From positions 310,001 through 374,000 of the forward strand of contig JACKDW010000005.1 of the NCBI GenBank assembly GCA_020633295.1: a stretch of DNA of 64,000 bases, read 5' to 3'. The stretch's first letter is position 1; every line of letters begins with the position of its first letter. This document shows positions 1 to 7,883 of this stretch, piece after piece. The stretch is from Myxococcales bacterium. Lineage in GTDB: Bacteria; Myxococcota_A; Polyangia; Nannocystales; Nannocystaceae. The translations under genes and the position numbers were made by a program. Below the pieces are notes generated by a model. The model searched no databases and was not told the origin of the DNA. It saw only the letters and a program-made list of their open reading frames with translations.

Positions 1-253
1 GCGCGACGAGCGAGCCGACCGGCGTCGGCGCGCCGTTGCGCGCGCGCAGCTGCATCAGGTCGCACAGGTAGTTGCCCCACAGCGAGTGGCCGATCGCCCG
101 CGGCCGCGCCCAGGTCCCCCCGGGGTACAGCCACGCGGCGATCACCATGGCGACGATGAAGCCGACGGCGCCCAGCGTCGAGATGAGCGCGAGCGCGCGC
201 CCGTCGATCGGCCGCCGCGCCTCCCCCGTCGCGCGCTCCGTCGCGTCCGTCAC
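1..253 (-). CDS. membrane protein, 3' end beyond window (partial)
   Basis: The reverse strand reads an open frame off the left edge, giving about 84 residues with G/C third positions throughout. A short polar N-terminus is followed by a hydrophobic segment at about residues 22-44 (LGAVGFIVAMVIAAW), then the conserved-looking stretch WGNYLCDLMQLRARNG. This resembles multi-pass membrane proteins of the DUF998-like type, but I cannot assign the family firmly. I chose the GTG at 253. A TTG at 286 is in frame and is an alternative start. The gene is divergent from the candidate structured RNA that follows. The C-terminus is missing. Confidence 0.6.
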   Translation of the reverse strand, partial: MTDATERATGEARRPIDGRALALISTLGAVGFIVAMVIAAWLYPGGTWARPRAIGHSLWGNYLCDLMQLRARNGAPTPVGSLVA

Positions 254-480
254 GACGTCGATTCTGCCCCAGCGGCCCGCGCTCAATTGCCGACCTGACG
301 AGCCTGACGACGCGGCGCGCGCCCGCGAGCCCTCCCGCCGACCCACAGGAGTGTCCCTGGAGTCATGTCGCGCCTGGCCCCACCCGCGAACACGCTGCCG
401 GGGCGCTCCTCTCGCGGCGCGCGACAACGCCCGACAATCGCCCCGCGCCGGGCGTCTCCCAGCGGCGCGGCCGACGAGAA

Positions 481-507
481 ATATATTTTCAGCGTTTTTT
501 AAAAATT
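481..507 (+). promoter_or_regulatory. AT-rich putative promoter of the structured RNA
   Basis: A 27-nt AT-rich island in an otherwise very GC-rich region contains TATATT at 482-487 and a T6A5 run. No good -35 box is visible. It is the only promoter-like sequence directly upstream of the hairpin series. Confidence 0.35.
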
Positions 508-710
508 TGTGATCGAAACGCAATTGGTCGCGGTCTGTCGATCACTACCTCTGTGTGGCGTCGACGCGCGGTGCGTGACGCCCACAGGGGTCGCGTCGAG
601 TTCCGGCGACGCGATCTATCGAGACCTCCAGGACGGAGGGTCTCCTCTTTCGCGTCTCTCATCAGCGCCGGGCCTGGAAGTTTCCGTCTCCAGGTCCGGC
701 GTTGTTTTTC
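490..710 (+). ncRNA. candidate structured small RNA with five stem-loops
   Basis: No convincing gene lies between 254 and 764, but the + strand folds into consecutive hairpins. They pair 509-516 with 538-545 (8 bp), 548-567 with 573-590 (18 bp, two single-base bulges, one G-T wobble), 591-598 with 607-614 (8 bp), 621-629 with 635-644 (9 bp, one bulge), and 666-678 with 689-701 (13 bp, one wobble) followed by TTGTTTTT. The first three stack almost end to end. An AT-rich stretch (481-507) with TATATT at 482-487 precedes them and could be the promoter. Loop four is AGGAC, a GGA-in-loop pattern of the kind bound by CsrA/RsmA proteins. The 5' end is a guess. I recognise no known RNA family. Confidence 0.6.
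666..710 (+). terminator. intrinsic terminator of candidate RNA
   Basis: CGCCGGGCCTGGA (666-678) pairs with TCCAGGTCCGGCG (689-701) with one G-T wobble and a 10-nt loop. TTGTTTTTC follows at 702-710. The T tract is on the + side only, so it ends + strand transcripts, not the convergent gene at 765-1280. Confidence 0.75.
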
Positions 711-764
711 CTTCGCCGCGACGCGCCGCGCGGGCCTCCGCGACCGACGGCGGCGCGCGCCCGG

Positions 765-1280
765 CTACTCGCTCGCCGGGTGCTCGCGCAGCCAGCGACG
801 CGTGAAGTCGGTGGTCTTCTTGTAGCCGTCGATGACCTCGCCGGCGATGTGCTTCTCGACGCGCCCGCCGACCAGCGGCACGCTGCAATTGATCTCGCCG
901 TGGAAGGTGCGGCGGACCTTGTTGTCTCCGGTCGCGCGCACGATGTACGTGCCGACCGAGGTGAACTTGTCGCCCATGAAGCCCGGCACGATCTTTACGT
1001 CGATCGTGTCCTTCTTGCGCGTGAACACGTTGTGCTCGGTGTACTGAATCGCGCCCTTCACGAAGCGCTTGAAGATCGTCGGGACGTCGCGCTGCGGCGT
1101 CAGGCGGATGCGCCGGCGGATCACCTCGTCCTGCCCCTCGCCCTCGCGCGTGATCTCGAGGACCTCGCGCGTGATCGCCAGGTGCTCGAACAGCCCCTTG
1201 TTGTACTCCTCATCGAAGAACACCGCCCAGTAGCGGTCGACGGTGGTCTCGAAGTCATCCTCGACTGTGTACTTGTGCAT
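765..1280 (-). CDS. START/SRPBCC-like protein (DUF2505-like)
   Basis: A 171-residue cytoplasmic protein with no signal peptide or membrane segment. The N-terminus (HKYTVEDDFETTVDRYWAVF) and the alternating strands with GEINCSVPLVGGRVEKH near the end match the helix-grip fold of START-like proteins, most like DUF2505: first strand, then VW..FFDEEYNKGL, then a C-terminal helix. Such proteins bind hydrophobic ligands; no ligand can be inferred here. The ATG at 1280 gives the family start, and TACGAG lies 5 nt upstream of it, which suggests a leaderless mRNA. The next gene on the same strand ends about 120 nt upstream. Confidence 0.75.
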   Translation of the reverse strand: MHKYTVEDDFETTVDRYWAVFFDEEYNKGLFEHLAITREVLEITREGEGQDEVIRRRIRLTPQRDVPTIFKRFVKGAIQYTEHNVFTRKKDTIDVKIVPGFMGDKFTSVGTYIVRATGDNKVRRTFHGEINCSVPLVGGRVEKHIAGEVIDGYKKTTDFTRRWLREHPASE

Positions 1281-1401
1281 CGCGTCTCGTACCTCGGGTC
1301 TCGCGGGCCGCGAGCTCACGGCCTCCGCGCTCGCGCCCGGCACGACAGCATGTTGTCGACGGGCGCGCAAGCGGCCGCGGGCACGCGTTCGCGACGACGC
1401 G

Positions 1402-2445
1402 CTACTCGCCGCGCGCCGACGCGGCGCCTGGGCCCTCGGACGCGCGCGCCTCCTCGGCGGCCCGAGCCTCCCCCGCGGCGTACGCCCGCGAGCGCACGAC
1501 GAGCACCAGCGCGAGCGCGCCGACCAGCTCGCCGTACCACAGCGTGCAGCCGCGGATCAGCACGGTCGAGGCCAACGCGATCTCGCTGCTGACTCCGACG
1601 CCCAGCCGCGCGATCAGCAGCGCCAGCGAGCCCTCCGTGGCCCCGAGCCCGCCGGGCAAGAAGCTCAGCGCGCCGATCAGCGTCGTCACGGACCAGAGGA
1701 ACGTGCACAGCGTCAGCGAGGCGTCGACGCCCAGGAAGCCGTGCAGGATCACGTAGTAGCCGAGGCACTCCAGGCCCCAGCCCACCACGCTCAGCGCGCT
1801 CAGCACGGCGAGGTAGCGCAGGCGCATGAGCGTCGCGCTGCTGTCGATCAGGCGCGTGATCGCGCCCGCGACCCGCCCGATCCCCGGCAGCCGCGAGAGC
1901 GCCCCGAGGATCGCGTGGCACAGGCGCGGCGAGCCCAGGATGATCACGCCGATCACGACCAGCGCGATCGACACGTAGACCACCGGCAGGTACTCCTGAA
2001 ACTCGCTGATCCCGACCAGGCTCAGCAGCACCAGCGCGATGAAGTCGGTCAGGCGATCGGCGATCACGACCGGGGCCGTGCGCGTGAACTGCACGCCGTC
2101 GGTCGTGCGCAGCAGCCAGCTGCGCAGCACCTCGCCGATCTTCCCGGGCGTCACCGACATGCTCAGGCCGGCCACGTAGATCAGCAGCGAGCGCGTCACC
2201 GTCAGCTGCGGCGCGTCGCCGGGCCCGTCGCCCCGCACGTCGAGCCACGACAGGCACAGCTCCCACTTGGCGAAGCGCAGCAGGTAGTTGACGCTCGACA
2301 GCCCGAGCGCGATCAGGACCGCCGACCAGCTGTACCCGCGCACGGCCTCGGCGACCCGCGCCGTGTCGCTCCACAGCACCCACGCCACGTAGAGCACGAT
2401 CCCGAGGACGACCCCGATCAGCGCGCGGCGAATGAAGCGGTTCAT
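1402..2445 (-). CDS. YbhN/UPF0104-type flippase-like membrane protein
   Basis: A 347-residue integral membrane protein with roughly eight hydrophobic segments. Features of the lysylphosphatidylglycerol synthase transmembrane family (UPF0104, YbhN-like) are visible: an N-terminal anchor, SVNYLLRFAKWELCL, then SMSVTPGKIGEVLRSWLL and VIADRLTDFIALVLL, and late FLPGGLGATEGSLALLI. These correspond to the conserved P-G-K-hGE-hhR and LPGGLGxxE motifs. The family is linked to lipid export or lysinylation, but this protein has no synthase domain, so the substrate is unknown. A short Ala/Glu-rich tail follows the last helix. Its start faces the FAH-family gene across a 157-nt gap. Confidence 0.85.
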   Translation of the reverse strand: MNRFIRRALIGVVLGIVLYVAWVLWSDTARVAEAVRGYSWSAVLIALGLSSVNYLLRFAKWELCLSWLDVRGDGPGDAPQLTVTRSLLIYVAGLSMSVTPGKIGEVLRSWLLRTTDGVQFTRTAPVVIADRLTDFIALVLLSLVGISEFQEYLPVVYVSIALVVIGVIILGSPRLCHAILGALSRLPGIGRVAGAITRLIDSSATLMRLRYLAVLSALSVVGWGLECLGYYVILHGFLGVDASLTLCTFLWSVTTLIGALSFLPGGLGATEGSLALLIARLGVGVSSEIALASTVLIRGCTLWYGELVGALALVLVVRSRAYAAGEARAAEEARASEGPGAASARGE

Positions 2446-2602
2446 GGCTGGAGCGACCCAGGACGGGAGAGCGGCGGACGGGGGACGCGGCGACGCCGGC
2501 GGCGACGCGCGGGCGCGAGCGTCTGGCCGGCGGAGCATAGCCCGAATCTCGCGCCGCGCGGCGCACTTGCCCTCGGGGCCGCGCGCGGGTGAATCTCCCT
2601 CC

Positions 2603-3526
2603 GTGACCCCCAACGACCCATCCCACGATCCCTCGCGCGAGCTGCCGACGATCCCGTCGACGCCGGCCCTCTGGGTCGGGCGCGTCCGCGTCCACGGGAG
2701 CGCCGGGCGCGTCCGCGAGCAGGCCGTGCGCGTCTGGACCGACGGCCCCGCGCCCGGTCCCGGCGACGGGCTCGCGCTCGAGTGGATCGAGGATCCCTTC
2801 CAGGCCGCGCGCGAGTCCGACGCGGACCCGTGGAGCGCCGCGCGCGAGGCCGAGACCCTGCGGACCATGAAGCTCGCCGACGGCGAGCTCGCGCCGCCTG
2901 TGCGCCCGGGCAAGGTGATCGGCGTCGGTCGCAACTACCGGGCGCACGCCGCCGAGCTCGGCAACGAGGTCCCGAGCGAGCCGCTGCTGTTCTTCAAGCC
3001 ATCCAGCTGCCTGATCCCCTCGGGCGAGGCGATCGCGCTGCCGCGCGGCTACGAGCGCGTCGACTACGAGGGCGAGCTGGTCGTCGTCATCGGTCGGCGC
3101 GCGCGCAACGTCGCCGCGCAGGACGCCTGGGCCCACGTCGCCGGCTACCTGCTCGGCGACGACGTGTCGTGCCGCGACCTCCAGCGCCGCGACGGCCAGT
3201 GGACGCGCGCCAAGGGCTTCGACAGCTTCGGCCCCGTCAGCGGCTTCATCCGCATGACGCCGCCCGGCTGGCGGCTGCCCGCGGGCGAGCTGCGCCTGCG
3301 CACGCTCGTCGACGACGAAGATCGCCAGGACGCGCTCGTCTCCGACATGGTCTTCGACGTCCCCGCGCTCATCGCCCACGTCAGCGCGTGCATGACCCTC
3401 GAGCCAGGTGACCTGATCTTCACCGGCACGCCCGAGGGGGTCGGCGCGCTCAGCCGCGGGCAGGTCGTGCGCGTCGAGGCCAGCGGCGCGATCACGCTGG
3501 CGCCGCTCGTCAACCCCGTGGTCTAG
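2603..3526 (+). CDS. fumarylacetoacetate hydrolase (FAH) family protein
   Basis: About 307 residues, cytoplasmic. The C-terminal two thirds is a full FAH fold: VIGVGRNYRAHAAELG, LLFFKPSSCL, then DYEGELVVVIG with a metal-binding Glu, GYLLGDDVSCRDLQRRDGQW, KGFDSFGPVSGFI, and the closing FTGTPEGVG. Family members hydrolyse or decarboxylate beta-dicarbonyl compounds in aromatic catabolism (for example 2-hydroxyhepta-2,4-diene-1,7-dioate isomerase or acylpyruvase). The substrate cannot be told from sequence. The preceding ~95 residues match the usual divergent N-terminal domain. I chose the GTG at 2603, which has GAATCT 6 nt upstream in a leaderless-type arrangement. Confidence 0.85.
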   Translation: MTPNDPSHDPSRELPTIPSTPALWVGRVRVHGSAGRVREQAVRVWTDGPAPGPGDGLALEWIEDPFQAARESDADPWSAAREAETLRTMKLADGELAPPVRPGKVIGVGRNYRAHAAELGNEVPSEPLLFFKPSSCLIPSGEAIALPRGYERVDYEGELVVVIGRRARNVAAQDAWAHVAGYLLGDDVSCRDLQRRDGQWTRAKGFDSFGPVSGFIRMTPPGWRLPAGELRLRTLVDDEDRQDALVSDMVFDVPALIAHVSACMTLEPGDLIFTGTPEGVGALSRGQVVRVEASGAITLAPLVNPVV

Positions 3527-3616
3527 CCGCGCGGGTCTCGATCCGGCCCAGGCTCCCCGTCCATGCTCATCCGCTCAGCTCGCGCGGAGAGCTCACCGAC
3601 TGGTTCACGATTCAAC

Positions 3617-3766
3617 ATGAGACCGAATCACGTCGCCGCCGCGCTCGCCGTCACGCTCGCGTGCTGCGGTAGGACCCCCGTGGCGCCCGCGCCCCCGGAG
3701 CCCCTACCGACGCCGCCCCGACCCGCCCCCGCCGACGCGCGGCCTCCCGCGTCAACCTCCCAGCGG
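3617..3766 (+). pseudogene. possible lipoprotein N-terminus stub
   Basis: An ATG at 3617 opens a short lipoprotein-like leader ending in VTLACCG, followed by a Pro/Ala-rich linker of the type seen in other lipoproteins of this window. There is then no recognisable domain: the frame simply continues antisense to the sigma factor gene that ends at 3767. It is either a truncated gene or chance. Confidence 0.25.
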
Positions 3767-4534
3767 TCAGTCGAGCACCGCGAGCAGCTCGGCGCGCTCT
3801 TCGTCCGTCATCACGACCCTGGGCAGCCGGCGGTACAGCATCGCCATGTCGCGGAAGTCCGGGTCGGAGTCGAACTCGCGCTCCGGGATGTCGAGGGTGT
3901 GCGGCGGCGCGACCACGAACTTCGCGTCGAGCGCGATCCCCAGCCGCCCCTCGCAGTTGCACGGGTTGTTGCGATCGACGTGCTGACAGCGCGGCGTCAG
4001 GTAGTCCTCGACGCGCTTGCGCGCCCGCGTCAGGCGGACACGGTACGCGCTCTCGCGGATGTTGAGCAGCCCGGCCGCGTCGCCCGGCGAGTAGCCGAGG
4101 AGGTCCGTGAGGATAAACGACAGCCGCACGCTCGGGGGCAGGCAGCCGAGCACCGCGGTCAGGCAGGTGCGCTTGAGCTCCCACAGCAGGATCGGGATGC
4201 GGTCTGGATCGCCGTCGATGCCCTCGGCGTCGAAGTCGATCGGCCGCGTGATGTCGCTGCGCAGGATGTTGTCGAGGATCTGAAAGCTCTGGTCAGCCTT
4301 GCGCCCGAGGCTCTCCTCCATGGAGCGCGCGAGCATGCCGATGAGGAGCTCTCGCAGCGAGTCGTGCTCGCGCAGCGCGGCCGGCTCGATCTCCTGGGCC
4401 TTGAGGCGCTCGGCGAGATCGACGACGAACCTCCGAGCGTCCTCTCGGTCGCCGCAAACCTGGTAGGCGAAGGCGTAGAGCTCCGGGAGGGCTTGTGCGA
4501 ACAGGCTGCGTAGCGATGCTGTTTCGTTGACCAT
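3767..4534 (-). CDS. ECF-type RNA polymerase sigma factor
   Basis: A 255-residue protein with sigma region 2-like helices in about the first 90 residues (LPELYAFAYQVCGDREDARRF) and a clear region 4 helix-turn-helix at about 128-180 (LPPSVRLSFILTDLLGYSPGD, then ESAYRVRLTRARKRVEDYL). A Cys/His cluster follows: C183-x-H185 and C192-x-C194, which could bind a metal or sense redox state. The tail of about 60 residues is unassigned. No anti-sigma gene is adjacent; the neighbours are an ion channel downstream and the FAH gene on the other side. Region 2.3 residues are diverged, so promoter specificity is unknown. Confidence 0.8.
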   Translation of the reverse strand: MVNETASLRSLFAQALPELYAFAYQVCGDREDARRFVVDLAERLKAQEIEPAALREHDSLRELLIGMLARSMEESLGRKADQSFQILDNILRSDITRPIDFDAEGIDGDPDRIPILLWELKRTCLTAVLGCLPPSVRLSFILTDLLGYSPGDAAGLLNIRESAYRVRLTRARKRVEDYLTPRCQHVDRNNPCNCEGRLGIALDAKFVVAPPHTLDIPEREFDSDPDFRDMAMLYRRLPRVVMTDEERAELLAVLD

Positions 4535-4887
4535 CGGGCCTCGGGTTCCGCCAAGCTGTACACGACGGTGGGTACCGGGATAGGTGTCCCATCACGTATA
4601 GATCAAGATCTCGACGGCCGCGAGCGTGGTCCCGTGGTGACGCCGCCGATGCTGCAACAGACGCGGCTGCAGAACTTGATTCGGGGCGTAGCGGCCTCCT
4701 CGTACCTGGCCACCAGACCATCCGTCTTGCGCACGCGCACGCGCGATCTTGTTATCCGCGTAGGCTGAATTGCTGTATCTACAATTTCGCGTCCATCACG
4801 CGCGTCGGTACCGCGAATTCGAGCGGCGTAGCGAAGGACTGACGAAATCTCGCGCGGCAGCGCTGCAGGGATTTCGCCCCGCGGGAT
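4535..4887. other. intergenic region, no gene seen
   Basis: This 353-nt stretch lies upstream of the sigma factor and downstream of the channel gene, both on the minus strand. It is less GC-rich than its surroundings and has no supported reading frame. CGAAATC (4843-4849) and GATTTCG (4870-4876) form a 7-bp inverted repeat just after the channel stop codon and may fold as a hairpin, but no T run follows. Confidence 0.4.
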
Positions 4888-7698
4888 TCAGCCGTGTTCG
4901 GCCGGCATATGCATACCGGAGAGGGACGGCGAGCGCGCCGGCGTACGCCCGTCGGCCATCCGCGCGTCGTCGCAGATCACCCACGCGCTGCGCAGCCGCT
5001 CGAGATCGATCGACTCCCCGCGACCGGGCTCGCCCTCGCCGACGTGCAGCACCGTCTGCCCGTCGTGCGCCGGCGACTCGAGCTCGACCGCGATCAGGAT
5101 CATCCCCTTGCGCGCGAGCCGAGCCGAGAGCGACTGATAGCTGCAGCACCCGAGCCCGCGCCGCCGCGGCTCCAGACGCACGAAGCTCTGCCCCCAGGGC
5201 CCGAGCAGCTCGGCGTAGACGAGGTCGAAGCTCGGCACGACCACCGACTGGAACATGAAGAACGCGCGCAGCGTCTGGATCGAGTAGACCTTCACGCGCT
5301 GGATCTCGAGCTTGGCGTAGTGCCGTCGGAGGCGGCGCGCGAGCTCGCCGTCGAGCACCTCCGCGATGATCTGCTGCGCGCTCGCGTTGCCCGTGGCCGC
5401 GCGCGCCGACAGCGTCTCGATCTTCATCAGCGCCTGCGTGGTGCGGGCGTCCGAGCCGTCCTTCTCGCTCGAGATCAGGATCACGACGTCCATGCTCGAG
5501 ATGTGCCCAAAGCCAGCTGGCAAATTCATCAGGCGGCGCGACGAGGTGAAGTTGCCCTTGCGCAGGTGCACGCGACCGCCGCGCGGCGAGGTGTGCACGG
5601 TGCCGTCGTCGTCCTCCATCGCGAAGCGCAGCGTGTGCTCGCCGCCCTCGGGCAAGAACACCCCGTGCCCCGTCAGCAGGCGGTTGCGCACGAGGTTGGT
5701 GTGCGCGTCGAAGTCGTCGAGCGCGGCCGCGAGCGCGTCGTCGTCGGCCAGCAGCACGAGGATCTCCGCGGTCGGCTCGGCCCGGATCAGCGCCTCGATC
5801 ATGCTCACGGTCGCCGAGCGGAACCCGCAGACCAGCACGCGGTGCAGCGGGGTCATGGGCGCGCGCCGCAGCGCCGGGAACGCCTCGTCGACGTTCGGGT
5901 GCACGCGCGCGCTGCCCGGCAGCTCGCCCAGCGGATCCTCGACGGTCCCCGGGTACTCGTGCAGGTCCTCGGCGAAGTCGCGGACCACGGGGAAGTTCGA
6001 GCTGATCGCGACGAAGCCGCAGCAGCGCCCCTGCGCGTCGTCGTGGGCTCCCTGCGGGTTGATCACCACGCGCAGCTCCGGGGCCCCGACCTCGTGCCGC
6101 GTCGGTCGCACGAGCAGCCCGACCGGCAGCGCCCGCCGCGACGGCGGCAGCGACAGCGCGCGCGCGGTCAGGTAGCGCATGTTCGGCGCCAGCGAGTTCG
6201 GCAGCGGCGGCGCCTCCGGGCGTGAGTAGCGGAGCCCGGGGACGTCGAAGAAGCACGTGTAGACCTCGTGCCCGTGGCTCGAGAGCAGCTCCTCGAGCAG
6301 CGGCCCGATCCGCGAGCGACGCGCGACGCAGGCGACGAACAGCGCGATCAGGCGCTCGGTCGGCACGACGAACGCGTGCGTGTGCCCGGTCTTCGTCGCG
6401 ATGGCCGCGCGCGCCGCCGGCACGTTGCTCTCGTCGAGGATCTCCGCGATCAGCAGCGGCGGTCGGTTGCGCCGCGTGAAGCGGGTCTCGTGGCCGTCGG
6501 CGTGGGGCAGCTCGGCCGACGGCACGGGCCCGTCGCGCAGGCTCTCGACCACCGTCAGCAGCCCGCGGATCGTCTCCGCGTCGGGGTCGTCCGCGGTGAT
6601 GTCGGCGAGCAGCACCACCCGCTGCGCGGTGCGGATGTCGGTGCGCTCGATCAACATCTCGTCGTCGTCGTGCGTGCCCTGGCGGTAGATGATCCGCGCG
6701 AGGTCGGGGTGGCGCAGGAAGTCGGGCGGCTCGGCGCGGCGACCGACGACGACGTAGCGCGGGCCCGAGAAGGTGCGCTGCGCGTTGCGGTACAGCTGCC
6801 CGAACCAGCGCCACGACAGCCCGCCCTCGGGCAGCAGCTTGCGGTAGTAGCGGATCAGCTCGTTGAGCAGCTGCCGCGTCGACGGGTTCATGTTGATGAT
6901 GACCGTGTGCCCGCGCAGCCCCGGCCCGCGCAGCCGGCTGATCTCCATCAGCTCGCGCACGACGTCCGTGCCGAGGCCGATCAGGAAGCTGACGAGGAAC
7001 AGCCCGAACACGGTCAGGCCGATGCTGACCAGCACCGCGATCGTGTGGTTCGGGCTCTGCACCATGTTGCCCGGGTCCTGCACCTGGCGGAACGCCCACC
7101 ACAGGTGGGCGAAGAACGCCCGGTCGGACTGCGTCAGCTTGCCGTCGCCGTCGTAGTCGATCGGCCCGGCGCCGCTGTCGGCCATGTACTCCATGACCAC
7201 GGCGCCCACGAACGACAGCCCGAGCACGATGACGCCCATCAGCACGACCTGGCGCGCGCGCTCCCGCCGGAGCATGACCGACCAGACATCCAGGAGCAGC
7301 GGCGCCCAGTAGCCGATCAGCGCGAGCATGCGCGTGAGCCGGAACAGCCGCAGCCAGCGCGCGTCGGCGAAGCCGTGCAGCGGCAAGAACGAGACCAGCG
7401 CGAAGAAGTCGAGCACCAGCAGCGCGAGCTGCCCCGGCGGCGGCCAGCGGCGCTCGTCGCCGACCGTGTCGTCGCCGACCCCGGGCGGGTCATGCCAGCG
7501 CCCGCGGAACACCAGCAGCGCGCGCACCACGAACTCCGTGCCGAACAGCAGCAGGAACAGCGGGTCCATCGCGTGGACCCACTGCATCGGCAGCAGGCTG
7601 GCGATGATCAGCACGCTCAGCAGCAGCCGCACGTCGACCCGATCGAGCACGCGCCGCGCCTCGATCAGCGTGCGCGAGTCGTGGGTCACCGTGACCAT
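4888..7698 (-). CDS. CASTOR/POLLUX-type ion channel with RCK-like domains and an EF-hand loop
   Basis: A 936-residue protein. Several N-terminal membrane segments lead to a pore module: a helix at about 150-175, a pore helix and filter at about 196-212 (HLWWAFRQVQDPGNM), then an inner helix at about 218-245. DPGN resembles the filter of CASTOR/POLLUX/DMI1 channels. Two nucleotide-binding-like RCK units follow, starting near GHTVIINMNPSTRQLLNEL and HRVLVCGFRSATVSMIEAL. Between the outer helix and the pore helix is DYDGDGKLTQSD (181-192), a canonical 12-residue EF-hand/dockerin loop with Asp at positions 1, 3, 5 and 12. It would face the periplasm and may bind Ca2+. TATGCT lies 9 nt before the ATG. 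No partner gene is adjacent. Confidence 0.85.
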   Translation of the reverse strand: MVTVTHDSRTLIEARRVLDRVDVRLLLSVLIIASLLPMQWVHAMDPLFLLLFGTEFVVRALLVFRGRWHDPPGVGDDTVGDERRWPPPGQLALLVLDFFALVSFLPLHGFADARWLRLFRLTRMLALIGYWAPLLLDVWSVMLRRERARQVVLMGVIVLGLSFVGAVVMEYMADSGAGPIDYDGDGKLTQSDRAFFAHLWWAFRQVQDPGNMVQSPNHTIAVLVSIGLTVFGLFLVSFLIGLGTDVVRELMEISRLRGPGLRGHTVIINMNPSTRQLLNELIRYYRKLLPEGGLSWRWFGQLYRNAQRTFSGPRYVVVGRRAEPPDFLRHPDLARIIYRQGTHDDDEMLIERTDIRTAQRVVLLADITADDPDAETIRGLLTVVESLRDGPVPSAELPHADGHETRFTRRNRPPLLIAEILDESNVPAARAAIATKTGHTHAFVVPTERLIALFVACVARRSRIGPLLEELLSSHGHEVYTCFFDVPGLRYSRPEAPPLPNSLAPNMRYLTARALSLPPSRRALPVGLLVRPTRHEVGAPELRVVINPQGAHDDAQGRCCGFVAISSNFPVVRDFAEDLHEYPGTVEDPLGELPGSARVHPNVDEAFPALRRAPMTPLHRVLVCGFRSATVSMIEALIRAEPTAEILVLLADDDALAAALDDFDAHTNLVRNRLLTGHGVFLPEGGEHTLRFAMEDDDGTVHTSPRGGRVHLRKGNFTSSRRLMNLPAGFGHISSMDVVILISSEKDGSDARTTQALMKIETLSARAATGNASAQQIIAEVLDGELARRLRRHYAKLEIQRVKVYSIQTLRAFFMFQSVVVPSFDLVYAELLGPWGQSFVRLEPRRRGLGCCSYQSLSARLARKGMILIAVELESPAHDGQTVLHVGEGEPGRGESIDLERLRSAWVICDDARMADGRTPARSPSLSGMHMPAEHG

Positions 7699-7707
7699 CT
7701 GAGCGGG

Positions 7708-7713
7708 AGCATA
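7708..7713 (-). promoter_or_regulatory. -10-like TATGCT, 9 nt before the channel start
   Basis: Reverse-strand TATGCT precedes the ATG at 7698 with no Shine-Dalgarno sequence between them. The spacing is slightly longer than the 6-7 nt seen elsewhere in the window. Confidence 0.4.
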
Positions 7714-7883
7714 GCCAAATCACCGCGCGCGCGCCCGAGCGGCGCGCCGGGCCGATCAGGCCGCGCAGCTCCGCGCAGCTCCGCGCAGGCGACCGCGCCA
7801 GCCACCGCGCGGCCAGGCCGTGCAGCCCCGCGCGCTCGAGACTGCGCCGCCGCGGCCGTCCTGCGCCGCGCCGCCGCGATCGT

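Noticed and set aside
1316..3379. A 687-codon minus-strand open frame
   Set aside because: Antisense to the FAH gene and out of frame with the YbhN-like gene. No motif and no coding-like third-base bias.
4843..4876. Intrinsic terminator after the channel gene
   Set aside because: The 7-bp inverted repeat has a long spacer and no T tract.
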